The notes under the pieces are model-generated. The model searched no databases and was not told the DNA's origin. It saw only the letters and a list, made by a program, of their open reading frames with translations. Below, one piece after another: positions 44,830 to 54,017 of a stretch of DNA of 64,000 nucleotides; the first letter of the stretch is position 1, and every line of letters begins with the position of its first letter. Origin of the DNA: Dyadobacter jiangsuensis (lineage in GTDB: Bacteria > Bacteroidota > Bacteroidia > Cytophagales > Spirosomataceae); NCBI RefSeq assembly GCF_003014695.1, contig NZ_PYAS01000001.1:124001-188000 (forward strand). Reading direction: 5' to 3'. The translations under genes and the position numbers were made by a program.

Positions 44830-45852
44830 ATGGCAGTTAAAGGATCCTTCTTAAAATCAGGGCAGTACTTAGGGACACAAGACATTCTGGTGTCAAACAA
44901 TGGTTTGTTTTTTGCCGCATTACAACCCGACGGTAATTTATGCGTATACAGAGGCACAGGGCCGGGCGACAATCTCGGGCTCTTGTGGAGTTCGAGAACA
45001 TCGGCAGGCCCAATCGGCCAATACTTTCTTGCTATGCAGGGTGACGGCAATCTTTGCGTCTATAAAGGTACCGGCCCACAGGATAATAAAGGGTTTTTCT
45101 GGGGTTCACAGTCGTCGAGGCAGACAGGCGAGTATTTTGTGGTATTGCAGGACGACGGCAATTTCTGTATTTATAAAGGTACTGCGCCCGAAAACAATCA
45201 AGGTTTTGTTTGGGGTACGCAAGTAGTTGACCCTGTTGCGAATGTAGAGACAGGCAACATTGAATACGACGTGGCGGCCGCAAAAATATTGCAATCGGGT
45301 CCGGCAGAGTTGTATCGCCAGACGGTTACCAATGACAGTTTGCAGCCGCAGGTCAGTTCCATTACGGGCTCGGCAACCGTGACTGAGACAACTGGATGGT
45401 CTGGTTCGCTATCCGTTAAAGTTGGGGTTAGCACGAGCTTCAAGACGGGTATTCCATTTGTTGCCGAAGGTAAAGTAAAAGTTTCGGTAGAAGTAACAAA
45501 TACTTACACCTGGAACGGCTCGACTTCCCAAAGCAAAACCTGGGGCTTTAATACGCCTGTCAGCGTAGCTCCCCACACGGTAATCGTTGCCCTCGTTACT
45601 GCTACCATTTCGACAATCGCCGTGCCTTATACGATGACCGGAACTGTGATCCTAAAATCGGGGATCAGGCTCCCGAACCGGAAAATTAAGGGTACCTACC
45701 TGGGAACCAATTCTCACGATTTGACCGTCCGGTTCGTGCAGCAGGCGCCCTCCGGCCCGGCGCTGCTTTCATCCAGCCCGGCATTAATTGAAGATACTTC
45801 CGTTCAGGTGGAAATCGACGAAGTTTTGGAGGAAAGCAACGCTGCACTGTGA
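44830..45852 (+). CDS. Bulb-type lectin fused to ETX/MTX2-like pore-forming domain
   Basis: A 340-residue protein with no signal peptide. The N-terminal part (1-131) has three repeats of about 38 residues, each with the mannose-lectin signature Q-x-D-x-N-x-V-x-Y: QPDGNLCVY (32-40), QGDGNLCVY (70-78) and QDDGNFCIY (107-115). Cys replaces the usual Val in all three. The second part (about 145-320) resembles the aerolysin/ETX-MTX2 fold of beta-pore-forming toxins: long Ser/Thr-rich strands (GSATVTETTGWSGSLSVKVG), FKTGIPFVAEGKVKVSVEV and YTMTGTVILKSG. Similar lectin-aerolysin chimeras bind surface glycans and oligomerise into membrane pores. Likely targets fungal or animal cells; target, secretion route and activity are not shown by the sequence. 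Confidence 0.8.
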   Translation: MAVKGSFLKSGQYLGTQDILVSNNGLFFAALQPDGNLCVYRGTGPGDNLGLLWSSRTSAGPIGQYFLAMQGDGNLCVYKGTGPQDNKGFFWGSQSSRQTGEYFVVLQDDGNFCIYKGTAPENNQGFVWGTQVVDPVANVETGNIEYDVAAAKILQSGPAELYRQTVTNDSLQPQVSSITGSATVTETTGWSGSLSVKVGVSTSFKTGIPFVAEGKVKVSVEVTNTYTWNGSTSQSKTWGFNTPVSVAPHTVIVALVTATISTIAVPYTMTGTVILKSGIRLPNRKIKGTYLGTNSHDLTVRFVQQAPSGPALLSSSPALIEDTSVQVEIDEVLEESNAAL

Positions 45853-46035
45853 TACCGGTGCGTCACTGATTTTTAAATTAAATCCATCAAGCAACAGCTG
45901 ACATGCAGGTGGCGGAAACCCATCTCTATGTCGGCTGTTTGCATTTTTGTAACCAGCAAATAAGTAGTATGAGACTTCTACAATATTATATTTGCTAAAT
46001 CCTAATTTTGGAGCGTAATCCAACGCTGTCTTCGG

Positions 46036-47835
46036 GTGAGCAAGCTCCATAACTTTCTTTTATTCCTTTGCACAATTGTCCCGTTTTTAACCCATGCGCA
46101 GGAGGCTGAGGTGCTTGGGAACGCCGTTGACAAACAATCTATCACAAACTACGACGTGTTGCCCGACAGAGGCTATACCATCGACAGGGTCTCTGCCGAT
46201 TCTGCCCTGGTTTTCGTGCAGCGTGACGTATTACAGCCGAAACGGGACAGCGCCTGCTGGCTGCGCGTGAGGGTGGCAAACCCGGGACCGTATTCGCAAG
46301 CTTGCGTGATACAGGTGCTTCCCAAATTTTTTAATACACTTTATTATCGTCAGGCAGGCTCCCGGGCCTGGAAGGCGGTACCGGGTGGGATGGAAGGGCC
46401 TGTTACCGGGACAATTTATAAAAGCTACCTTCCCTTCGTGTTGAGGGCGGGAACTACCGACACGCTTTACATCAAAGTATCGCTGCGCGGGCTTGAACGG
46501 GCGGATAATGCGATAAAGCCCGCACTCTATTGGCGAACAATGGAGTCCCACACAATTGTCGAACAGCACGTTCTTACGGTATGGGACATGGGCGCGGCGA
46601 TCATTATTTTGTTCATACTAAACTACCTCTATATCTATCGGGATTTAAGGGAGAAGGTCATTCTCTATCTGGTAATTGCGCAATTTGGCGGCCTGCTTTA
46701 CATTACATCTTACTGGCTCGCTCTGTACAGATGGTTTCCGATGAAGATATTTACCCGTGTGGTAACTCCTCGGGGCGAGGTCAACAGCTACGATGTCAAT
46801 TTTTTGCTGATGCACATTTCGGTGGTGCTTGTCATGTACGGTATGGTACAGCTTACCCGCAGCTTCCTGCTAACCGAAACGAGGCTCCCGCGGCTGGATG
46901 CGTGGCTTAAATACAGCCTCCGCGCTTACCTGCTGTTCGAGCTGGTGCTCGCGTGTATCAATGTTTTTATTGCGCAGGTCAATTACATCACGTTGCCATA
47001 CGATAATCTGTTCTGTCTGCTGATCCTGATAATAATCCTTATCACCAGCATCAAGGCCTTTGTGCGGCGTTTCCCGGCGGCGGGGCCCTATCTCTTTGCC
47101 AATCTGGTACCCCTTGTGCTCATGGCCGGGATTAGCCTGCTGCATGTGTTCACGTCCATTGATACCACCGGTGACTGGCTGCCTTTACTGGCAATTATCA
47201 CCCAATCGCTGGGTTATTCAATCGCATTGGTGGCATTTATCAGGTACCTGCGGCTCCACCTTCAGCAAAAAGAGCAGGAAGCCCAGCTTCTCGCGATGGA
47301 AATACAAGAGTTGAATTTCCGCCACCAGCTCATTACAGTGGAAAATCAGCAGATAAGCCTGGTTGTCTTGGATGAGAAAAATAAAAACAATGCGCTTGTG
47401 CAAAAATTGGAAGCCAATCAGCGGGAACTGGCGTCCAATACGCTGTATCTCGCACAGAAAAACGAAATGTTGGAAAAGCTGAAAGGGGAGATAACGGATC
47501 TCACAAAACAACACCCGGACATCAGCCCGCAAAAATTGAGCGGCATTTCGTCTATCCTCAGGAGCCATCAGCATCTGGATTCGGAATGGGAGAAGTTCAA
47601 AATCCACTTCGAACAGGTACATCCCGGCTTTTTCGAGGATCTGGAATTGAAGTATCCGACGCTAACCCGGAACGAGGCCCGCTTGTACGCCTATTTCCAT
47701 ATCAGGCTTTCCACCAAAGAAATCGCAACGCTGCTCAATATAGATCCTGCCAGCGTGCGCCAGGCCAAAATGCGGCTGCACAAGAAACTGGCTTCGTTTG
47801 ACCGGCCCAAAGCAGGGAGTATGGATGCGCTGTAA
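46036..47835 (+). CDS. 7TM-DISM regulator with C-terminal helix-turn-helix
   Basis: A 599-residue membrane regulator. A signal peptide (1-21) is followed by a periplasmic 7TMR-DISMED2-like beta-sandwich (about 25-170: DSACWLRVRVANPG, YKSYLPFVLRAG). Seven hydrophobic helices span about 185-405, and a coiled coil about 405-500. The last 60 residues form a LuxR-like helix-turn-helix (LTRNEARLYAYFHIRLSTKE, NIDPASVRQAKMRLHKKL). No kinase domain is seen, so signal transfer may act directly on DNA while tethered to the membrane. Start is a GTG at 46036. Two TAnnTTTG matches (45987-45994, 46003-46010) lie upstream. Confidence 0.85.
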   Translation: MSKLHNFLLFLCTIVPFLTHAQEAEVLGNAVDKQSITNYDVLPDRGYTIDRVSADSALVFVQRDVLQPKRDSACWLRVRVANPGPYSQACVIQVLPKFFNTLYYRQAGSRAWKAVPGGMEGPVTGTIYKSYLPFVLRAGTTDTLYIKVSLRGLERADNAIKPALYWRTMESHTIVEQHVLTVWDMGAAIIILFILNYLYIYRDLREKVILYLVIAQFGGLLYITSYWLALYRWFPMKIFTRVVTPRGEVNSYDVNFLLMHISVVLVMYGMVQLTRSFLLTETRLPRLDAWLKYSLRAYLLFELVLACINVFIAQVNYITLPYDNLFCLLILIIILITSIKAFVRRFPAAGPYLFANLVPLVLMAGISLLHVFTSIDTTGDWLPLLAIITQSLGYSIALVAFIRYLRLHLQQKEQEAQLLAMEIQELNFRHQLITVENQQISLVVLDEKNKNNALVQKLEANQRELASNTLYLAQKNEMLEKLKGEITDLTKQHPDISPQKLSGISSILRSHQHLDSEWEKFKIHFEQVHPGFFEDLELKYPTLTRNEARLYAYFHIRLSTKEIATLLNIDPASVRQAKMRLHKKLASFDRPKAGSMDAL

Positions 47836-47995
47836 GCGTTCATTGTCGGTGTCCGACCGCAAAAAATACTGTTCATTTGCGGACAGCCTGCGCTGCGCCA
47901 GCACCCTGGAAAATGCCGTTTCTGGTGCGTAATGCTGTTTTTTGTGTCTTGGCATCACATTTGTACGATAAAATATAAACTAATAAGCCGTACCA

Positions 47996-50680
47996 ATGCG
48001 CAGGACTTATCCGGGGGAAAACGACAACCAGCCGCCCCGCTGGGCTCAATGGCTGCTTGCGCGGCTGCATCCCGGGGAAACATTGGAGGAGGTCGAAGGC
48101 GATCTGGGCGAGCTGTACGCATATTGGCGCAGCCGCTCGGGCCGGTTTTCTGCCACTTTGCGTTACTTGCTCAACGTGGTGTCGGTGCTGCCGCCATTTG
48201 TCCGCCGGCGGAAATCCAACCAACAGGCATATCAAACCCATACCACTTCCCCATTCGCCATGATTAATAATTATCTGAAAATCGCGTTTCGCAACCTGAA
48301 ACGGCAAAAAGTTGCAACGGGCATCAATGTGATCGGCCTGGCCATCGGATTGGCCACCTGCATTCTGATCATGCTGTATGTGCAGGATGAATTATCGTAC
48401 GACCGCTACAATACGTATGCGGACCGGATTTTCCGGGTTAACCTGAAACTGCAATTGAACGGCAAGGACGTAGGCGGACCGAGCCTGGGCCAGACCGCCG
48501 CCCAGGACCTGCGGCAGGAGTTGCCGGAAGTCCTGGAAGCGACGCGCATCCGCGGGGGCAGCGAGTTTGTCAGCTACGGTACTACCTCTTTCCGGCAAGA
48601 TAATTTGCTTTTTGCCGATGCGTCGTTCTTTGATGTATTCACCATACCATTTGTAAAAGGCAATCCTTCAAAGGCACTAACGGAGCCGAATACGGTGGTT
48701 ATTACCGAGGAAACGGCGCGGAAATATTTTGGTATGCAGGACCCTGTCGGGAAAGTGCTTTCGTTTGGCAGCGACAAAAGGCCTTACCGCGTAACGGGCG
48801 TGGTAAGGCAGGTACCGGCTAACTCGCATTTCCATTTCGATATGCTGGCTACGCTGACTGGCCAGGACCAGGTCATCGATGGGTCGGGATGGCTGTACAG
48901 CATCGATTACCAGACTTATGTGTTGGCGTCGGAGCACTACGATTACAAAAAGCTGGAAGGCAAAATCAGCCGGCTTGCCGAAAAACGGATGGGAGGTGAA
49001 ATTCAGAAATTTCTAAAACTGACGCCCAAACAGTTTCGGGAGCGGGGAGACGACTTCGGGGTTTCCGTGCAGCCATTGACAGACATTCATTTGTATTCGC
49101 CCAATGAGTCGAATCCGGGCGGAAACATCATGTACGTGTACGTGCTCACGGCAATCGCCGCTTTTATGTTGCTCATTGCCTGCGTAAACTTCATGAATTT
49201 GTCCACAGCCACGGCTGCGCGTCGCTCGCGTGAGGTAGGCGTGCGTAAAGTGTTGGGATCGGTAAAGGGGCAGTTGCAGCAACAATTTCTGATAGAATCG
49301 ATATCGCTGGCGATGGTAGCGCTGATCGTCGGCTTGCTGCTGGTAGGCCTGGTGCTGCCGTCGTTCAATCAACTGACGGATAAGGACCTCAGCATTCGTT
49401 TCCTCGCCCGCCCGTTGGTGGTAATGTGCCTATTGGGAGGGGCCTTACTTGTGGGGCTGCTCGCGGGGAGTTATCCGGCCTGGTACCTGTCTTCATTCAA
49501 GCCGGTTTCGGTTTTGAAAGGCCGGGTGATGATCGGGCGCGGCAGCTTTAACCTGCGGAGTAGTTTGGTAGTATTTCAATTTTTTGTAACGATTTCGATG
49601 ATCATCGCGACCGTTACTGCCGACCGCCAGCTGCGCTATATGCAAGCACAGAAAGTGGGTTTTAACCGCGAACAGGTGCTGGTGATCCACGACACGCACA
49701 TGCTCGGCGACAACGAAGCCGTGTTCCGCGACAAAATCCTGCAAGCACCGCAAGTTGTGACCGGAAGCATTTCCGGACAGGTGCCCGTGGGGCGTACTAA
49801 TATGGATAATACCACCGTGAGGGCCAAAGAAAACCCGGACCAGGGCGTGATGACGCGCTTCTATTTTGTGGACCCCGAATATATTCCAACACTCGGAATG
49901 CGGATGGCAGAGGGCCGTAATTTTTCGAAAGAATTCTCCACCGATTCCGCCGGGGTGATCCTGAACGAGACCGCCGTGAAGGCGCTGGGTTGGCAGGGAA
50001 ATCCGATCGGACGGGAACTGATCGGCCAAACGGACGGGAACGGTATGAACATGATTTACAAGGTAGTGGGCGTGGTAAGCGATTTTCATTATGAGTCCCT
50101 TCGCGAGAAAATAGGCCCGCTGGCGATGTTTTTGGGAAGAAATTCCGGCAATATCCTGGTGAAGACCCGCACAGAAAAACTCCCGGAATTACTGGCTTCT
50201 CTGAAACAACAATGGGCGTCATTTTCCCCCGCGGCCCCATTCAGCTACTCTTTCCTCGACGACCGCTTCGCGCAGGTGTACGTAGGCGAGCAGAAAATTG
50301 AACAGGTATTGACGCTTTTTTCCAGTCTGACCATTTTCATCGCCTGCCTCGGCCTGTTCGGACTGGCCACTTACACCGCCGAGCAGCGGACGAAGGAAAT
50401 CGGCGTTCGGAAGGTACTGGGCGCATCGGTAGGCAGTGTGGTAGCCCTGCTTTCCCGCGATTTCCTGAAACTTATTCTCATTGCGCTCATCCTCGCTTCG
50501 CCATTTGCCTGGTGGGGAATGAACCAGTGGCTGAAAGATTTTGCATACAAAGTTACGATCGACTGGTGGATTTTTGTGCTGGCAGGGTTGCTGGCCGTGG
50601 GAATTGCATTGCTAACGGTAAGCTTTCAGAGTATCAAAGCGGCATTGACTAATCCGGTAAAAAGCTTGCGGAGTGAATGA
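47996..50680 (+). CDS. MacB-like ABC transporter permease with prefix domain
   Basis: An 894-residue permease. The N-terminal 80 residues form a permease-prefix domain (PRWAQWLLARLHPGETLEEV, EGDLGELYAYW). From about 105 a MacB-type periplasmic core domain follows the first helix (NYLKIAFRNLKRQKVATGIN). FtsX-like permease segments occur twice (LLIACVNFMNLSTATAARRS and LGLFGLATYTAEQRTKEIG), each with the SREVGVRKVLG / TKEIGVRKVLG hallmark. Members export peptides, lipids or drugs together with a separate ATPase; none is encoded next to it. Confidence 0.88.
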   Translation: MRRTYPGENDNQPPRWAQWLLARLHPGETLEEVEGDLGELYAYWRSRSGRFSATLRYLLNVVSVLPPFVRRRKSNQQAYQTHTTSPFAMINNYLKIAFRNLKRQKVATGINVIGLAIGLATCILIMLYVQDELSYDRYNTYADRIFRVNLKLQLNGKDVGGPSLGQTAAQDLRQELPEVLEATRIRGGSEFVSYGTTSFRQDNLLFADASFFDVFTIPFVKGNPSKALTEPNTVVITEETARKYFGMQDPVGKVLSFGSDKRPYRVTGVVRQVPANSHFHFDMLATLTGQDQVIDGSGWLYSIDYQTYVLASEHYDYKKLEGKISRLAEKRMGGEIQKFLKLTPKQFRERGDDFGVSVQPLTDIHLYSPNESNPGGNIMYVYVLTAIAAFMLLIACVNFMNLSTATAARRSREVGVRKVLGSVKGQLQQQFLIESISLAMVALIVGLLLVGLVLPSFNQLTDKDLSIRFLARPLVVMCLLGGALLVGLLAGSYPAWYLSSFKPVSVLKGRVMIGRGSFNLRSSLVVFQFFVTISMIIATVTADRQLRYMQAQKVGFNREQVLVIHDTHMLGDNEAVFRDKILQAPQVVTGSISGQVPVGRTNMDNTTVRAKENPDQGVMTRFYFVDPEYIPTLGMRMAEGRNFSKEFSTDSAGVILNETAVKALGWQGNPIGRELIGQTDGNGMNMIYKVVGVVSDFHYESLREKIGPLAMFLGRNSGNILVKTRTEKLPELLASLKQQWASFSPAAPFSYSFLDDRFAQVYVGEQKIEQVLTLFSSLTIFIACLGLFGLATYTAEQRTKEIGVRKVLGASVGSVVALLSRDFLKLILIALILASPFAWWGMNQWLKDFAYKVTIDWWIFVLAGLLAVGIALLTVSFQSIKAALTNPVKSLRSE

Positions 50681-50744
50681 CAGGCATAAATAATAGTGTG
50701 GTATAGTGTTTCGAAACGTTCTCCTTACTCTAAACTTTTCTAAT

Positions 50745-52241
50745 CTAGTTTTTCAGCACTTTAAAGCACTTTCCGTTAACAACTAGGATGTAAATGCCTG
50801 GCTTTTGATCGCGGAGGCTGATCTCCCGGAACGCCCTTCCGGAAGTTGCCGCCTCCGCATTGCCAGTCGGAATGACGATGCCCATTACCTTCGAACCATC
50901 TGCTTTGAATACCTCCAACGATTGCAGCGCCGTGCTGGATTCGATGCGCAGCACGTCGGTTACCGGATTAGGGTAAACGCTGATCCGGAGTTCGGAATTA
51001 CTGGTGACGGAAATGGTCTTTGAAAAAGCATATGTGCCGTCCTGGTCGATCTGTTTCAGCCGGTAATAGTTAGTCCCGGGCAATGGTGCCGCGTCGGTAA
51101 ACGCGTAGGTTATCCGGATTTTGCTTTCACCTTTTGCGGCTACGTTGCCGATGGGTTCAAAATGTCGGGCATCGCTGCTTCGCTGTATTTCGAAATGCGA
51201 CGCATTCACTTCCTCCGTGGTTTCCCATTTGAGTGCGACCGTCTCTTCGACCGCCTTGCCGGTGAAGCTGACCAGCGTAACCGGCAACGGAGGCTGGGTA
51301 CTGCCGATGGCGAGCGCCGTGATCGAGACGCCGGCGGGGATCGTGCCGCTGAGTGTGCTGTTCTCCGTCGTGTCACTGGCTGTTGCGCCGGCACTCAGTG
51401 AAATCCATTGCGTTCCGTTCCAGCCTACGAGGCGAAGGTTCGCCGCTGCGGCAAAACCTGAAACGGAAGGAATCGATACCGTGACCGTTACATTATCATC
51501 GTTTCCTGCGGTATTAGCCCAGTCCCAGAAGCCCACCGGGCTGACCGATTCAACCGGACTGGCCACTGCGGTGAGACTGTGCGTGGCGCCGTCGGACGGG
51601 TCGGTTACCGTGGCGGGGCTTCCGGCAAACCAGGCGGTGCTGATGGTGGTACCCGGCGCGGGAGCGGAAATGGAAACGGTACGGAGGTCGGATGCGCTGC
51701 CTACGGGAAATACAAATGCATCATCACCGGTCTTAGTCACGTAACCGTCTACATGCTGAGCATCCGTATTCCCTCCGGCATAGGTCGCTCCGTCGGCTAA
51801 GCGAAGCGCACTGATAGTGTGTGTGTTGCGCGTAGTAGTGATAATCCCGCTCGTTCCGAAGTTCAGCTGCCCGCCCACGTTGGCGCCGGCTGTATTGGAG
51901 ATCGCGACCGTGCCGCCGTTTTGAAATTGCAGGTTATGAAAGCCGGGAGCCGACGATCCGCTGATCGACAATGCGCCCGCGGCGTTGAACAGGTCCAGGC
52001 TGTTGGTCTGTCCAAGCCATGTCCCATTGTTCTGAAAGCTCAGGTTCCCGTGCTCGTACGTGGACCCGTTCGCAAGCGTGACGCTGCCGCCTGCCTGTAC
52101 GACGGTCCCGTTCGGCGAGTAGTCGCTGAGGTAGCCGGTGTTGATGCTCACCGGATCGGGTGGGCCATAGGTGGTAACGTTTTGTCCGTGTGCCTGCACC
52201 ACCCACAAGGGCAATGCCAGGGCTATGAGTCTTTTTTTCAT
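50745..52241 (-). CDS. T9SS-exported surface protein
   Basis: A 498-residue secreted protein: signal peptide 1-20; then a low-complexity, Gly/Ser/Thr/Asn-rich beta-helix-like segment (about 30-300) with many NGGT and NTAG repeats; a fibronectin-III-like part (WETTEEVNASHFEIQRS, YYRLKQIDQDGTYAFSK); and a C-terminal T9SS type A sorting domain (SVYPNPVTDVLRIES, GIYILVVNGKCFKVLKN). The gene follows the S74 fibre gene by 41 bases on the same strand, so the two are probably co-expressed as surface structures. Confidence 0.88.
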   Translation of the reverse strand: MKKRLIALALPLWVVQAHGQNVTTYGPPDPVSINTGYLSDYSPNGTVVQAGGSVTLANGSTYEHGNLSFQNNGTWLGQTNSLDLFNAAGALSISGSSAPGFHNLQFQNGGTVAISNTAGANVGGQLNFGTSGIITTTRNTHTISALRLADGATYAGGNTDAQHVDGYVTKTGDDAFVFPVGSASDLRTVSISAPAPGTTISTAWFAGSPATVTDPSDGATHSLTAVASPVESVSPVGFWDWANTAGNDDNVTVTVSIPSVSGFAAAANLRLVGWNGTQWISLSAGATASDTTENSTLSGTIPAGVSITALAIGSTQPPLPVTLVSFTGKAVEETVALKWETTEEVNASHFEIQRSSDARHFEPIGNVAAKGESKIRITYAFTDAAPLPGTNYYRLKQIDQDGTYAFSKTISVTSNSELRISVYPNPVTDVLRIESSTALQSLEVFKADGSKVMGIVIPTGNAEAATSGRAFREISLRDQKPGIYILVVNGKCFKVLKN

Positions 52242-52282
52242 ACTATTTGTTTTTTTTTAATGTGAACAATCAGTATGAATGG

Positions 52283-53812
52283 CTATTTGGATACGTTGGT
52301 GTTACCGGCGGTGTTGGTACCCAGCGAAGCTTCCAGTTTTTGCATTCTATCTGCCAATGCAGTGATTTTCGAAACATCTGCTTTCAATGCAGCATTATCC
52401 GCTTTGGCCACAGCGAGCGCCGCTTTCAGCTGTTCGATTTCAGCTTGTTGTTCCTGGATGGCTTTGGTCAGTACGGGTACCACGGTGGCATAGGATACAT
52501 TGTAAAGTTCGTTAGCCGGGTCTTTTGGGATAACTACTGCCTCCGGTACGACTTTCGCCAGTTCCTGTGCGAGGAACCCGATGGTTTTCACAACCTTGTC
52601 GTTATCAGTGAATTTCACGACGCCATTTTTGATCGTTCTGCCGCTGTGGAAATCGTAAGATACCGGGCGCATAGCCATTACTTTCTGCAAACCATCATTG
52701 ATAACATTGACATTGGTCTTCACGCGCATGTCGGACACGTTGGTGTATGCGCCGGTAACGGGGGCAATGAAAGCGATGTTATTGGTATTGAATGCGGCGG
52801 TACCGGGGTCGAGATCATAGAAACGAAATCCACCTGTACCGGTACCATTGTAATTGATGAATTCAGCTTCTCCAACGCCCGAACGCACGGTGCTCCACGT
52901 CAGCAAGGTTCCATTGGAATGACTGATGTTTTTCTCCCTGCGCACCATCACGCCACCGTCTACCTGCAATTTCGTTCTTGGATCGCCAATACCTATACCT
53001 ACGTTGGTGCTGCTGTCGATCGTCATGGCCACTTGCTCACTGGTTGAAAAACTCATTCGTGAGGCAGGTGTTGTTCCGTCTCCCAGATAGTCGGCTGTTA
53101 TTTGGCTTACGTTACCCTCGCCACCATTGGTGCGGGCTGTAAAAAAAACATTGCCCACATTGTCGCCCGCCTGGCTGTTCACAGGCGCTGCGAATGTTCC
53201 GCGGGCAGATTTGAATGCAATGGATGGCCGGGTGACGGAGCCATATGTATTGATCACAATGTTGTCATTGTAAACGCTTCCGCCGCCGTCGTTGATAATG
53301 TGAATCGCATGATTGGCGAGAGGCGTTGAGTTGGATATTCTCAGGCCACCTTCATTCAGTTGCAGTTTGGTCGCCGGTGCTGCGATACCGACGCCCACTT
53401 TGCCATCCGCTGTAACGTGAACGGCCTCTGTATTATTCGTGCGAATACTCAACGCCTGGTTGTCGGTGGTGCCGAGGAAGTTGGTAGCAGGATCTGTGCC
53501 GATATTACCAGTGGTGTTCCAACCAGCTACCGGCGTTGTGGACCATACCGGCACGGCAGGCGTTCCTACATTGGTCTGCACCTCATTGGTAGTCGTGTTG
53601 AAGATCAGGAGCCCTTTGGCGGGGTTGGAGATCGCATTGCGCTGTGCGGTCGTCAGACGGGGTAGGAGCAAACCTTTGTTGTTGGCGGCTCCGCCGGTTA
53701 CTTCCAGCGTGGCGCTCGCATCGGGTGCGCCTGCCGCGCCGATTTTTACCTGTGCAAAACCAGGGGCTGCGGCGAGCATCAGGAGGCCCGCCAGGATGTA
53801 ATGCTTTTTCAT
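52283..53812 (-). CDS. Tail-fibre-like surface protein with S74 chaperone domain
   Basis: A 509-residue exported protein. The signal peptide is 1-20. It begins with the IGAAGAPDASATLEVTGGA and KGLLLPRLTTAQRNAI motifs of Bacteroidota fibre proteins, followed by beta-strand repeats. Near the C-terminus is an S74 intramolecular chaperone domain (MRVKTNVNVINDGLQKVMAM at about 360-380, IGFLAQELAKVVPEAV). A coiled coil with heptads (IQEQQAEIEQLKAALA) ends the protein. The S74 domain should trimerise and trim itself, giving a trimeric surface fibre. Probable operon with the T9SS gene downstream. Confidence 0.9.
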   Translation of the reverse strand: MKKHYILAGLLMLAAAPGFAQVKIGAAGAPDASATLEVTGGAANNKGLLLPRLTTAQRNAISNPAKGLLIFNTTTNEVQTNVGTPAVPVWSTTPVAGWNTTGNIGTDPATNFLGTTDNQALSIRTNNTEAVHVTADGKVGVGIAAPATKLQLNEGGLRISNSTPLANHAIHIINDGGGSVYNDNIVINTYGSVTRPSIAFKSARGTFAAPVNSQAGDNVGNVFFTARTNGGEGNVSQITADYLGDGTTPASRMSFSTSEQVAMTIDSSTNVGIGIGDPRTKLQVDGGVMVRREKNISHSNGTLLTWSTVRSGVGEAEFINYNGTGTGGFRFYDLDPGTAAFNTNNIAFIAPVTGAYTNVSDMRVKTNVNVINDGLQKVMAMRPVSYDFHSGRTIKNGVVKFTDNDKVVKTIGFLAQELAKVVPEAVVIPKDPANELYNVSYATVVPVLTKAIQEQQAEIEQLKAALAVAKADNAALKADVSKITALADRMQKLEASLGTNTAGNTNVSK

Positions 53813-53893
53813 AAGAATAATTTTAAGTGATGGCCGAAATAGCTTTTACAAATGTCGATGCAGTTGTTAGACTGTATTGTCCGGCTTATTTTG

Positions 53894-53940
53894 AATTATT
53901 CGTACAAATTTTTACTACATGAAAACAAATTATTCGTACA
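53894..53940. promoter_or_regulatory. 13-base direct repeat in divergent promoter region
   Basis: AATTATTCGTACA occurs at 53894-53906 and again at 53928-53940, 34 bases apart (about three helical turns), between the S74 fibre gene and the sensor kinase. The tandem arrangement suggests binding sites for a regulator. Confidence 0.4.
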
Positions 53941-54017
53941 TGAATTTGCTTTTAGTTCTAGTTAAAGACATATAGCTTGTTACTGATTTACGCCCGGGCG
54001 GGCGCGACGACACCCCT

